From an uncultured Pelagibacteraceae bacterium (GTDB lineage Bacteria; Pseudomonadota; Alphaproteobacteria; Pelagibacterales; Pelagibacteraceae), in contig CACIMN010000001.1 of assembly GCA_902587755.1 (NCBI GenBank), positions 124,001 through 188,000 on the forward strand: DNA of 64,000 bases, written 5' to 3'. The notes under the pieces were generated by a model. The model ran no database searches, was not told the DNA's origin, and was given only the letters and a program-made list of their open reading frames with translations. Of this stretch, positions 29,443 through 37,977 are shown in pieces (within the stretch, counting starts at the first letter, position 1; every line of letters begins with the position of its first letter). The position numbers and the translations under genes were made by a program.

Positions 29443-30252
29443 TTATATATTCCATACTTTTGGTATCTTTGAATCTTCAAAAAAATAAGACAAAATTTTA
29501 TCAATTGCAAATTTAAGATTATAACTATCTTTAGATAAAAGTCTTACGATCAATTTATTATCCCATTGAGAATAATTTGAAGTTGTATTTTCATTATTAG
29601 TTAAAGTTTCAGATAGATTATTAAAGTTATTCAAAAACTTATTTCCTACAATAATAATTGTCGCAACTGCAGAATTATTATTTAGTGTCGAAAAACTATT
29701 CAAATATTTTTTTTCAAATAAACCAGTATTTATTGCTTCGGTATGAATTAATTTATTATCAACATTAATATTCCAAAAATCTGAAAAATATCCCTTTTCA
29801 AATTTCTCTTTCATAGAAGTTCGTCCAAAAATTATATTTTCACAAAGAAGTAAATTTGAGTCTTTTGATAAATTAAAGTTAATTTTTCTTTTTAAGTTAC
29901 AATTATTAAATAAAATTAACTCTTTAGGTAACCAAAATAAACTTGAATTGTTTGATAAATTTAAGTTTATTTCTAAGTTAGCTGGATTGCCAAAACCACT
30001 ATAAATCTTTTCAGCAGCCTGAGTTGAAATACAAAGATTTGAACTGTCAATTTCAAATTTGAAGTCATATTCATCTCCACTAGTAATTCCACCAGCAGTA
30101 TTAATAAGCATTAATTGTTTTAAATTTTCATGAAAATCTGGCATCAAAGCTTTTAAAGATCCTTGCTGATAAAGTTTTTCTAAGTTTTGGTCTATTATTT
30201 TTATTTCTAATCTGCCTTTAGATTTTTCTAGTTTTTTTTGACTTATATTCAT
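29443..30252 (-). CDS. ureD: Urease accessory protein UreD
   Basis: UreD binds apo-urease first and recruits UreF and UreG. It has 269 residues. The family segment LKALMPDF followed by LMLINTAGGITSGDEYDFKFEID is clear. The middle has QAAEKIYSGFGN and the later part IFGRTSMKE. It is the first gene of the operon. An AGGAT ribosome site lies just before ATG 30252. It shares an 86-base divergent region with the small CGCC-tailed gene. Confidence 0.93.
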   Translation of the reverse strand: MNISQKKLEKSKGRLEIKIIDQNLEKLYQQGSLKALMPDFHENLKQLMLINTAGGITSGDEYDFKFEIDSSNLCISTQAAEKIYSGFGNPANLEINLNLSNNSSLFWLPKELILFNNCNLKRKINFNLSKDSNLLLCENIIFGRTSMKEKFEKGYFSDFWNINVDNKLIHTEAINTGLFEKKYLNSFSTLNNNSAVATIIIVGNKFLNNFNNLSETLTNNENTTSNYSQWDNKLIVRLLSKDSYNLKFAIDKILSYFFEDSKIPKVWNI

Positions 30253-30279
30253 GACATTATCCTAGCACAAAAAATCCTA

Positions 30280-30309
30280 TTTATAGTTTGTCATTTTTTA
30301 TAGCTTGAA
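30280..30309 (-). promoter_or_regulatory. Candidate promoter of the urease operon
   Basis: On the minus strand TTCAAG (30309-30304) and TATAAA (30285-30280) are 18 bases apart, about 28 bases before the ureD start. I saw no clear inverted repeat for a nitrogen regulator such as NtrC. The whole gap is AT-rich, so this is a weak call. Confidence 0.3.
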
Positions 30310-30338
30310 TTATTTGCCTTTTTAAATAAAAAGAGAGC

Positions 30339-30560
30339 ATGCAGAACCAAGAAATAGTCAAAATAATTGAAAACCTTAAAGGGCGAAGAAATTATGAAGA
30401 AAAAAGAGCCTCTAAATTAGGTTTTGCTTCTCTATACGATTACTTTGAAGACAAGATTTCAAAAAAACAAAAAGCTCTTGAGGAAGAGCAAAAAGAATTA
30501 GAAGCTGCAAAAACTGATGATCAACCAAAAGCTGCTAAAAAAAGCTGCGGTTGTTGCTAA
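30339..30560 (+). CDS. Small charged protein with a C-terminal CGCC tail
   Basis: This 73-residue soluble protein begins with a short helical domain (EIVKIIENLKGRRNYEEKRA then KLGFASLYDYFEDKI). It continues as a Lys/Glu-rich helix that could form a coiled coil and ends in KKSCGCC. The Cys-x-Cys-Cys tail could bind a metal or be modified. An AGAGAG ribosome site precedes the ATG. It is divergent from the urease operon and its stop overlaps the FG-GAP gene by 4 bases. I do not recognise the family. A link to nickel is only a guess from position. Confidence 0.75.
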   Translation: MQNQEIVKIIENLKGRRNYEEKRASKLGFASLYDYFEDKISKKQKALEEEQKELEAAKTDDQPKAAKKSCGCC

Positions 30561-32389
30561 TTAATATTTTTATCAAGATTAGTTAATAATATTTTCTTTT
30601 GATCGTCACTTAACTGAGGAATATTTGCTAAAATAGGCCTTACTTCAAAATTTAAATCTTTTAGCAAGGTATCTATTCCTATTTCTATAATGGTGGGTTC
30701 AGTAATATCCCAACCGGCAATATATCCACTTTTTCCCCTGCATTCTGAAAAGCTAGGAATTGAAGTTTCATCTAAACCTGCAAATTTAAATCTATCAACT
30801 AAACTGGCTCTATTCGCAGGAAAATTAAATTTAGGGTAATATTCCAAACACATACTTATTGGAAATTTAACCCCATCCCATTCAACAAAAATATCATAAT
30901 CAATCCAATCTTTTCCATGCTTAATATATTTATAAGCTATTAAAGATGCGCCTGATCTTTTGAGTAATATTGGTCTATCGATATTTTCAAATCCATTTAA
31001 ATCAAAAACTTCTAGTTTTTTATTATTAAGAAATTTTTTAAATTTTTTAGAAGACTCAGTTGATTTAGATGCTCCACGAGCAATCTCGAAATTTTCAAAA
31101 AAAGTGCTTGGATCGTCTTTATACATTTTATCATCAACGATTTTGATCGGATTACCTGTCTCTTTATATTTGATATGTTTAAAATTCATTGCACCTTCAT
31201 TTTTTAATATTGATCCCGCTCGTAGTTTAAGGCTACCTGGACGTACTAAAACTATGTCTGTTAAATTATCATTATCTAGATCTGAAAATCTTATTTGATC
31301 AACATAACTGTTCCATTCATTTCCTTCATGTTTTGGAATATAATCTTTAGGTGGGTCTACTAAAATATAAAAATTAGAATTAAATTTATTGTTTCCTAAA
31401 TTTTCAATAACCTGAACCCCAGTACCAACATAGAGTTCTCCTGCTCTAGAAACTACAATATCTAAATCACTATCATTATCTAGATCCCAAAACGAAACTT
31501 CTGGTACTGTTCCCCAATTTCCATCAGGAAAAGGTAGTTTAATTTTCTTTTTAAATTTACCTTTACCATTATTCAGCGCGATTCCTGTTTCTGTACCCTC
31601 GTATTCGTGCCCACCATGAACAATATCAAGATCTCCATCATTATCAAAATCACCAAGTTCAATTCCAAATGCATTTATAGATCCACATTTTTTTATCTTC
31701 ATTTTACCAGTGCCATCATTATACAAACACTGCAAAACTCTTTTTAAATCTGTTAAAACAATATCTATATCTCCATCATTATCGATATCACCAACTGCAC
31801 CACCGTGATCAAAAATTTTAAAATCTTTTTTTGATAAATGAGTTAATGAACTTTCTAACCAAGTTCCATTTTTTTTACTTAAAAAATAACTATCTCTAAA
31901 ACCATCATAATTTCCACCACCAATTCCATGATCAACTAAATAAAAATCCAATATTCCATCATTGTTAAAATCAGCTATCAGTTGCTGACGAGATAAACTC
32001 TGACCAGAAGGATTTCTGTCATCAATTATAAGTTTTGAGTTATCAATAAAAGAGCCGTCTTTTTGACCTAAATAAAGTGTCGGTCCTGGCATGTCCCCTT
32101 CACATTTCTTTCCACCACATGCACCTGCTGTTGTTTTACCGCTAGTGTTAATATTAATTGGACGCATTGTCCCTGAATATAAAAAATCTTTTACTCCATC
32201 ATTATTAAAGTCATGATAGCTCCACCTATGACCAAAATAATATCTTTGCTTTGTTATCCCGGGTCTAGACTGTCCAAAAACAGTCATGCCATTATAGTTT
32301 TCAATAAAAATTCCAGCTTGAGGTTTGTCTTTAGCAAATAGATTATTTGCAAATCCTATTAACAAAAAAATAATTAATAATTTTTTCAT
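30557..32389 (-). CDS. Secreted FG-GAP/VCBS-repeat protein
   Basis: This is a 610-residue exported protein with a signal peptide (MKKLLIIFLLIGFANNLFA). It carries at least six FG-GAP-type repeats with calcium-binding Asp loops: DFNNDGVKDF, DFNNDGILDF, DIDNDGDIDI, DFDNDGDLDI, DLDNDSDLDI and DLDNDNLTDI. These suggest a beta-propeller of the integrin-like type over roughly residues 50-390. The rest is an unrecognised domain with few cysteines. The start ATG 32389 overlaps the DUF1501 stop by one base (TGATG). It is the last gene of the five-gene operon from GT39. Function is unknown; surface or periplasmic binding is likely. Confidence 0.85.
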   Translation of the reverse strand: MKKLLIIFLLIGFANNLFAKDKPQAGIFIENYNGMTVFGQSRPGITKQRYYFGHRWSYHDFNNDGVKDFLYSGTMRPININTSGKTTAGACGGKKCEGDMPGPTLYLGQKDGSFIDNSKLIIDDRNPSGQSLSRQQLIADFNNDGILDFYLVDHGIGGGNYDGFRDSYFLSKKNGTWLESSLTHLSKKDFKIFDHGGAVGDIDNDGDIDIVLTDLKRVLQCLYNDGTGKMKIKKCGSINAFGIELGDFDNDGDLDIVHGGHEYEGTETGIALNNGKGKFKKKIKLPFPDGNWGTVPEVSFWDLDNDSDLDIVVSRAGELYVGTGVQVIENLGNNKFNSNFYILVDPPKDYIPKHEGNEWNSYVDQIRFSDLDNDNLTDIVLVRPGSLKLRAGSILKNEGAMNFKHIKYKETGNPIKIVDDKMYKDDPSTFFENFEIARGASKSTESSKKFKKFLNNKKLEVFDLNGFENIDRPILLKRSGASLIAYKYIKHGKDWIDYDIFVEWDGVKFPISMCLEYYPKFNFPANRASLVDRFKFAGLDETSIPSFSECRGKSGYIAGWDITEPTIIEIGIDTLLKDLNFEVRPILANIPQLSDDQKKILLTNLDKNIN

Positions 32390-33540
32390 CAAGTCTTAAA
32401 AAGCTTATCGGATAAATTTGGTAAATTTTCACCCCAGAAAACTTCTTTAGTAATTTTTTTATAATCTATATCAAAGACTGTAGACATTGCAGAAGCATAA
32501 ATTGCTCTGGAGTCTATTGTAGAATTTAAGTCTCTTCCTTCAAATAATTCTTTTTTCTTTAATCCTGGCCAATCAGTATGAACTTGTGCTTTTTTAACTA
32601 ATCCACCTGCCATTAAAATAGCTGAACCATAACCATGTTCTGTCCCATTGCTGCTGTTCTGTTTAATAGTTCTTCCAAACTCAGTTAATGTTAAAATTAA
32701 AGTGTTATCAAAAGCCTCTTTGCTCATTGAAGATTTAAGAGATTTAACAATTTTATCATAATCTGAAAGACAATCTGCATGAGCTCCATTAGTAGAACCT
32801 TGAGCTGCATGCGTATCAAATCCATCAACCTCAAATACAGCTACTTTTGGTCCATTTGCTTTCGACAATTCGTTTGCAGCATTTGAAGCTAGTACCCAAC
32901 TACTATCATATGCTGTATTACTTAATTCTCTTGTTTGAATTATCTCTAAATTTTCACTTAATAATTTTTCACCATACTCTTTATAGACTTCTTGAATAAT
33001 CTTCAGTGTTGACGGATATGGTAATTCGTGACCTACAGGAAAATAATTGTTATTCATTGGAACACCTCTAATCAATAGAGGCATAGGTAGAGCCAAAGCT
33101 AAACCATTTCCAGTTAATCCAGCAATTTTCATTCCTCTTCCAAGCCAGCCAGTTTTTTCTTGGTATGGAATTTTACCACCTGATTCCATTAAGTTTTGTC
33201 CATCAAAATGTGATCTTCCCGTATATGGAATGTTTGTTGCATGAACTGCAGCACTTTGATTTTGATCCCAAAGATTTTTAAATGTTTTTAATGCTGGATG
33301 TAAGTCAAAATCTGACGTTAATTGCAAAGTTCGATCAAGATTAATTTTACTTCTTAATTTTTCAAAATTTTTATCACCTTTAATAGGAATAGCACACAGA
33401 CCATCCATTCCTCCACGAAGCATTATGATTACTAAATTTTTCTTTCTTCCTGAATTTGCATAACTTTGACCTGCAAACCCTGCAAAATATAAAGATGTTA
33501 AAGCTGTAGTTTTTAAAAAATCTCTTCTTGTTATTTTCAT
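32389..33540 (-). CDS. DUF1501 protein with Tat signal
   Basis: This 383-residue protein begins MKITRRDFLKTTALTSLYFA, a twin-arginine signal, so it is exported folded. The DUF1501 fold resembles the alkaline phosphatase/sulfatase superfamily. Visible family segments are LVIIMLRGGMDGL, AVFEVDGFDTHAAQG, and LILTLTEFGRTIKQNSSNGTEHGYG, whose Asp, His and Glu residues could bind metal. DUF1501 genes commonly pair with DUF1800 genes, as here with a 4-base ATGA overlap. Catalytic activity has not been established for the family as far as I know. Confidence 0.9.
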   Translation of the reverse strand: MKITRRDFLKTTALTSLYFAGFAGQSYANSGRKKNLVIIMLRGGMDGLCAIPIKGDKNFEKLRSKINLDRTLQLTSDFDLHPALKTFKNLWDQNQSAAVHATNIPYTGRSHFDGQNLMESGGKIPYQEKTGWLGRGMKIAGLTGNGLALALPMPLLIRGVPMNNNYFPVGHELPYPSTLKIIQEVYKEYGEKLLSENLEIIQTRELSNTAYDSSWVLASNAANELSKANGPKVAVFEVDGFDTHAAQGSTNGAHADCLSDYDKIVKSLKSSMSKEAFDNTLILTLTEFGRTIKQNSSNGTEHGYGSAILMAGGLVKKAQVHTDWPGLKKKELFEGRDLNSTIDSRAIYASAMSTVFDIDYKKITKEVFWGENLPNLSDKLFKT

Positions 33541-34970
33541 GCTCTTAAAAACTCCGGATGGTTAAAAAGTAATGTTTGTTTTTCAATAATTCTATTTTTC
33601 TGACTCAGATATTTTATAATTTTATCAGGATTATCAAAATTTTTTTCAATTATGTTTTGATAATATTTCTCATTGTTGTTTTCCATTTTTGAAAAAGAAT
33701 TGCTTAATTTAGCATAAACAAGTCTTCTAATTAATAATTCTGGTGAAATCCAATCATCAGAATGGTCTGACCAACCATTTGGTTGTTTAGCCCTATAAGG
33801 ATGATGCCCTATATTTCTTAATAATCTTTCTGGTGATCTTTGTTTTTTTGTAGGTTTTGTTCCTAGTTCATAAGATGACATTTCTTCCGGAGACGGAGGC
33901 CATTGCAAATCTCCTAGTTTGGCAACTTGAATAAACCAATTTTCAGGTGTTTGAAATTTTTTATATTTATCATTGAAATCAAATGCTACTTTTATTGCTG
34001 CTTTATGAATCTCTGTTAAATTACCATCAGACTTTTTAAAAGCATTAATTATAGGTCTTTTCATTTCTTTTGTAGGTTCATCAGTAATTAAATATCTACA
34101 AAGTCTTTCAGCCACAAATTCTCTACAATCAGGATGATTTACTAAATCTTTTATAACTACAGCTAATGATTTTTTTCCTTTTTTATATTCCCTTCCTAAA
34201 ACGTTTTTCTTACCTGGCTGGTGATATTCTGAATTAAACCAAACATTACCTGTCTCTAATTTTTTTTTACTCCATCGTTGCTGCCAACCTGTCATTATAT
34301 ATGCAAGTTGAATAACATCTTCCTGAGTATAACCTGCTTTTGGAGAGACTGTATGAAGCTCTAAAAGTTCTCTTGCATGATTTTCATTGATCGTTGCTGG
34401 CCTTTTCTTTTTTCTTCTCCAATCTTCACTAGCAGTAATACTTTTGGGACCTGCGCTTTCACTATTGTCTAAGTGGTGTATCATTGCCCATGATGTTGTT
34501 ACATCATAAACCATTTTTTCAAAAGATTGATTTAGATTTGGTCGAATGATCTCTCGATGATAAGGTCCAGTTGAATAATTTGCTAAAAAATCTTTATCAC
34601 TAATTGCAAAAAAATTTCCCCAAAACATCCAAAGTTTTGCGAGTACAGGGTGAATACTATTTATTCCTTCATTATGTCTAATTGAAATTTCTAAAGACTC
34701 CCAAAACTTTTGTCCGGTATCTCTTCTTAAAATATCTTTATGAGTTTTATAAAGAGTTTTATTATCTTTGTATTTTTTCCTTAAAACTTTTCTGTCACCA
34801 TAAACCCAGTCTTTATAATAATTTCTTAATTCTTTTTCAGAATATATTTTTCCTTTCCAAGATAATTCCGGAATTTCATTCAGTTGATTTAATGCCCAAC
34901 TTAAAGGGTCTGATGGAACTTCTTCATTAGGGCCAATTCCAAAGGCAACTTTTCTGAAAAAGTTTTTCAT
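33537..34970 (-). CDS. DUF1800 protein
   Basis: This 477-residue helical protein contains the DUF1800 signatures RDTGQKFWESLEISIRHN, ENHARELLELHTVSPKAGYTQEDV, and the C-terminal NIGHHPYRAKQPNGWSD. No signal peptide is visible in MKNFFRKVAFGIGP, so it may be exported with its Tat partner or through another route. It lies 4 bases after the GT2 gene and overlaps DUF1501 by 4 bases. The biochemical role of the family is not known to me. The conserved His, Glu and Arg residues suggest an enzyme or cofactor site. Confidence 0.88.
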   Translation of the reverse strand: MKNFFRKVAFGIGPNEEVPSDPLSWALNQLNEIPELSWKGKIYSEKELRNYYKDWVYGDRKVLRKKYKDNKTLYKTHKDILRRDTGQKFWESLEISIRHNEGINSIHPVLAKLWMFWGNFFAISDKDFLANYSTGPYHREIIRPNLNQSFEKMVYDVTTSWAMIHHLDNSESAGPKSITASEDWRRKKKRPATINENHARELLELHTVSPKAGYTQEDVIQLAYIMTGWQQRWSKKKLETGNVWFNSEYHQPGKKNVLGREYKKGKKSLAVVIKDLVNHPDCREFVAERLCRYLITDEPTKEMKRPIINAFKKSDGNLTEIHKAAIKVAFDFNDKYKKFQTPENWFIQVAKLGDLQWPPSPEEMSSYELGTKPTKKQRSPERLLRNIGHHPYRAKQPNGWSDHSDDWISPELLIRRLVYAKLSNSFSKMENNNEKYYQNIIEKNFDNPDKIIKYLSQKNRIIEKQTLLFNHPEFLRA

Positions 34971-34974
34971 AATT

Positions 34975-35844
34975 TTATTTTATTTTATCAATATCATGAA
35001 TATTTGTTAAGGAATTATTAAATTCATCAATATTTTCTCTTAAAGCTAAACTGGAAATTGAATAGATCATTATTAATAATAAAACTAATGGTAATGAAGT
35101 TATAACTGAAGCGTAGCTTTTGATAATCAATATATAAAATATAATAAATAAAGCAGATCTAATGAGAACTGTTTTTCTGAATACACTAATTATTGAAAGT
35201 GAATGTTTTAACAAATTAAAGAAACTCATTTGAGACGGACCGAAATATCTTTTGCCTCTAGTAGAAGGAATTGAAATTAAATCTTTTTCAATCTTTTTTA
35301 AAGATCCAGAAAAACTATTCCAGGTAGCTTTTTCTTCCAAAAGTTTTTTTACTGTTGATTTTGGTAGACAAGTAAAATTTCCAAATTTAATTGAGTGTCC
35401 TGTAAAAGCTAGAGTTAAGAGCTTGTGAAATTGATAACATAATTGAAAAAATAAACCTTCGGATCTCTTTACTCTTTCACCAATAATTGACTTTTCACTT
35501 GATTGTTCTGAAAGTTGAATAAAATTTCTAATTTCTTCAGGTCTATCCTCTCCATCACCGTCCATAGGAATTACAAAATCAAAATCTTTTTTTTCAAATA
35601 TATATTTCAAGCCAGAAGCAATGCATCTTGCATGACCTCTATTTTCTTTCATGCTTATTATTTCAAAAGAGCTAATGCTTTCTAAATTTGGATAAGTATC
35701 AATTATCTGTTGGGATGATGCATCATTTATAACCACTAAAGATATCTCATGATTTAAATCTTTTATTTCAGAATTAATTTTTTCTACCAGTAACTTTAAG
35801 GACTCTCTGTCGTTATAAATTGGAATTAAAATTACGTATTTCAT
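34975..35844 (-). CDS. GT2 glycosyltransferase (polyprenyl-phosphate sugar transferase type)
   Basis: This is a 289-residue GT-A enzyme. It starts VILIPIYNDRESLKLLVEKI, and the donor site is VIPMDGDGEDRPEEI, with DxD. The order resembles dolichol-phosphate mannosyltransferase and ArnC-like enzymes that load a sugar onto polyprenyl phosphate. Two hydrophobic helices near the C-terminus (about residues 230-275) would anchor it to the inner membrane. It abuts the GT39 gene with no gap. Such pairs typically work as sugar-lipid synthase plus transferase. The sugar is not identifiable. Confidence 0.85.
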   Translation of the reverse strand: MKYVILIPIYNDRESLKLLVEKINSEIKDLNHEISLVVINDASSQQIIDTYPNLESISSFEIISMKENRGHARCIASGLKYIFEKKDFDFVIPMDGDGEDRPEEIRNFIQLSEQSSEKSIIGERVKRSEGLFFQLCYQFHKLLTLAFTGHSIKFGNFTCLPKSTVKKLLEEKATWNSFSGSLKKIEKDLISIPSTRGKRYFGPSQMSFFNLLKHSLSIISVFRKTVLIRSALFIIFYILIIKSYASVITSLPLVLLLIMIYSISSLALRENIDEFNNSLTNIHDIDKIK

Positions 35845-37167
35845 TTATCTTGACCCTATACAAACACTATCAAGACACATATAATCTTTCAATTGATCAA
35901 GCTTTTCTCTCTCAACAAAACCCTCCCAAACTGGTCTTGATTTTAAATGATATGAAAGATTTCCAGCAGTCCATTCATCACCCAAAACTACATTTATTTT
36001 TGTTTTAAATTGTTGATCCCAAGCATATTGAGTTTTTATTGCAATTTCTTTACCCATATAATCAGTTCTTTTATTTTCATTTGAAATTGAAACAAAAGTG
36101 TAAAGTCCTGGTGATAAAAAGAAAAAGAAAATAAATCCAAGCATGAAAGGTTTAAGTTTCTTTATATTTATTTGTGCTTGAAACAAATAAACAAATAATG
36201 TGCCGAAAAACAAATAGAATGGTGTCATCCACATTGTTCTAATTTTTGATCCTGTAATTAATGAAGTAAAAAATATTAAAACAATTGGTAAAATATTAAT
36301 TGCTAATAAAAATAGTAATTTTTTATCCTTAAACTTTAAATTCATTTTAATTTTTTTAACTAATAACCAGGATAATATTAAAAAGGGAATTAAGATCCCT
36401 ACTTGTTTTAAAAAAAAGATTAATGGAAATTTAATATGATCTATAAAACTTGATTGTTCTATACCACTTCTGGCTAGTCCATACGTAATAGTAACAAAAT
36501 CATTGTTAAATAGCCAAATAAAATGTGGGACTAAAACTACTAAAAAAACTTCAAGTGTAATGAGATATTTAAAATCAAACTTTCTCTCCTTTTTAAAAAA
36601 TATTAGATAAATAAATAAAAGATCAATAGAGACTAGTAGATAAATAAATAGATATTTTGATAAAAAACCAAAAGCTGCAAAAAGACCTACTAAAAAACAA
36701 TCTAAAAATTTTATTTCTTTGCTGCAATATATTTTCCATGAATAATAAACTGTTAAAGACCAGAAAGGTAATTGACATACATTTACATTAAATTCTGGTG
36801 TTGTGAAATTATAGAAATATATAGCTTCAATTAATAATACAGAAATTAAACCTAAAATCTTGTTATTAAATATTTCATTTGAAAATTTAAAAACAAAATA
36901 AAAAGAAACAATTACAAAAATTTGACTTAATAAATAATAAACCCAATCTTGAGATCCAAAAATTTGAAAAAATATTTCTGGAAAAAAAGCGCTCATCGGT
37001 GGATGTTTATTAAATCCCCAATCTAAATTACTTCCCCAAGCTAACGCTTCGATAGTATCCAATGGTAAATTATGATTTGTAAGTGATGGAATCAGAGTCC
37101 AAAAAATTAGATGAGCTGTAACAAAAATATAAAAAACATTATTGATATTTTTGTTATTAATGCTCAT
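35845..37167 (-). CDS. GT39/ArnT-like membrane glycosyltransferase
   Basis: This 440-residue integral membrane protein has about ten or eleven helices. The first periplasmic loop has LPLDTIEALAWGSNLDWGFNKHPP, with the acidic residues that define GT39/ArnT-type catalysis. Enzymes of this group move a sugar from a polyprenyl-phosphate carrier to lipid A, a glycan or a protein on the periplasmic side. It ends with a soluble domain containing two cysteines (CLDSVC). It is the first gene of the five-gene operon and starts 78 bases from the divergent dksA. Confidence 0.87.
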   Translation of the reverse strand: MSINNKNINNVFYIFVTAHLIFWTLIPSLTNHNLPLDTIEALAWGSNLDWGFNKHPPMSAFFPEIFFQIFGSQDWVYYLLSQIFVIVSFYFVFKFSNEIFNNKILGLISVLLIEAIYFYNFTTPEFNVNVCQLPFWSLTVYYSWKIYCSKEIKFLDCFLVGLFAAFGFLSKYLFIYLLVSIDLLFIYLIFFKKERKFDFKYLITLEVFLVVLVPHFIWLFNNDFVTITYGLARSGIEQSSFIDHIKFPLIFFLKQVGILIPFLILSWLLVKKIKMNLKFKDKKLLFLLAINILPIVLIFFTSLITGSKIRTMWMTPFYLFFGTLFVYLFQAQINIKKLKPFMLGFIFFFFLSPGLYTFVSISNENKRTDYMGKEIAIKTQYAWDQQFKTKINVVLGDEWTAGNLSYHLKSRPVWEGFVEREKLDQLKDYMCLDSVCIGSR

Positions 37168-37245
37168 TTATAAATATTTATATCAATTAAGCTTGCTTGA
37201 CACCCCTAATTTGCTGAATATACTGCGAGCGATTAAAATTACGCT

Positions 37246-37761
37246 ATGCCAAAGACTGCTAAAGCTAAGAAAAAAGTATCAAAACCAAAAACTAAAGTTG
37301 CGAGCAAACCAAAAACAACTACAGCTAAAGTTGTGCCTAAAGGTCCTATAAAAATTTCAAAAACTTATGTTCCAAAAGATACTGAAAAATATATGTGTGA
37401 AAAACATAAAGTATATTTCAGAATTAGACTAACTGAATGGAAAAAAGAACTAATTAAAGCTAACAACGAAGCTCTTTATAATGGAAGTATGGATGACAAT
37501 AATATTTCTGCAGATATTGTTGATCAAGCAAACTCTTACATTGATAGCAATGTAGAAATGAAGGCAATCAATAGACAGATTAAATTAATATCGGAAATTG
37601 ATAAAGCTTTGATGAGAATTAGACAAGATACTTACGGATACTGTTTAGATACTGCAGAACCAATTGGTTTAAAAAGGTTAATGGCAAGACCTGTTGCTAA
37701 ATACACAATTGCTGCACAAGAAAAGCATGAAAAAGATGAAAAAGTTCATGCAGATGATTAA
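37246..37761 (+). CDS. dksA: DksA-family RNA polymerase-binding regulator
   Basis: DksA enters the RNA polymerase secondary channel and acts with ppGpp. The 171-residue protein has a Lys/Ala-rich tail of about 35 residues and then the coiled coil. The tip has D90IVD93QA, matching the functional DxxDxA tip. The C-terminal region YGYCLDTAEPIGLKRLMARPVAKYTIAAQE keeps the family sequence but only one of four zinc cysteines (Cys133). The others are Thr136 and residues of the TIAA stretch. Cysteine-poor DksA proteins are known in other alphaproteobacteria. It is followed at once by two tiny membrane ORFs. Confidence 0.93.
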   Translation: MPKTAKAKKKVSKPKTKVASKPKTTTAKVVPKGPIKISKTYVPKDTEKYMCEKHKVYFRIRLTEWKKELIKANNEALYNGSMDDNNISADIVDQANSYIDSNVEMKAINRQIKLISEIDKALMRIRQDTYGYCLDTAEPIGLKRLMARPVAKYTIAAQEKHEKDEKVHADD

Positions 37762-37881
37762 ATGATGAAGAAAAAACCATCTAAACGTAATTCTATTTCA
37801 TTTCTTTTTGCTAAAAAATATATTTATTTTTACTACCCTTTCTTCTGGATATTGCTTTTGCTATATTTATTTCTTAAATGA
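37762..37881 (+). CDS. 39-residue single-helix membrane microprotein
   Basis: The ATG follows the dksA stop with no gap. The product begins with a basic segment (MMKKKPSKRN) and ends in a hydrophobic helix (YYPFFWILLLLYLFLK), typical of a small membrane protein with its N-terminus inside. It overlaps the next tiny ORF by 4 bases (ATGA), a sign of coupled translation. No homologue is known to me. No clear ribosome site is visible, so it would depend on coupling to dksA. Confidence 0.5.
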   Translation: MMKKKPSKRNSISFLFAKKYIYFYYPFFWILLLLYLFLK

Positions 37882-37973
37882 ATAATAAATTAATTTTAAT
37901 AATAATTATAATTGTTGCTATTGAATTTTCAGGCTATGGAATTTTAAGCACACTTTACAGATTATTTGGATAA
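37878..37973 (+). CDS. 31-residue hydrophobic microprotein
   Basis: This begins MNNKLILIIIIIVAIEFSGY and ends in TLYRLFG, a single membrane helix with a short polar end. It overlaps the preceding microprotein by 4 bases (ATGA) and ends 4 bases before the convergent GST gene. The three genes dksA, this ORF and the one before it exactly fill the interval. No function is recognised. Confidence 0.45.
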   Translation: MNNKLILIIIIIVAIEFSGYGILSTLYRLFG

Positions 37974-37977
37974 ATTT

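Noticed and set aside
30305..30332. Promoter TTGAAT-N16-TAAAAA for the CGCC-tailed gene
   Set aside because: Transcription would start at or after the ATG, so the match is probably chance in AT-rich DNA.
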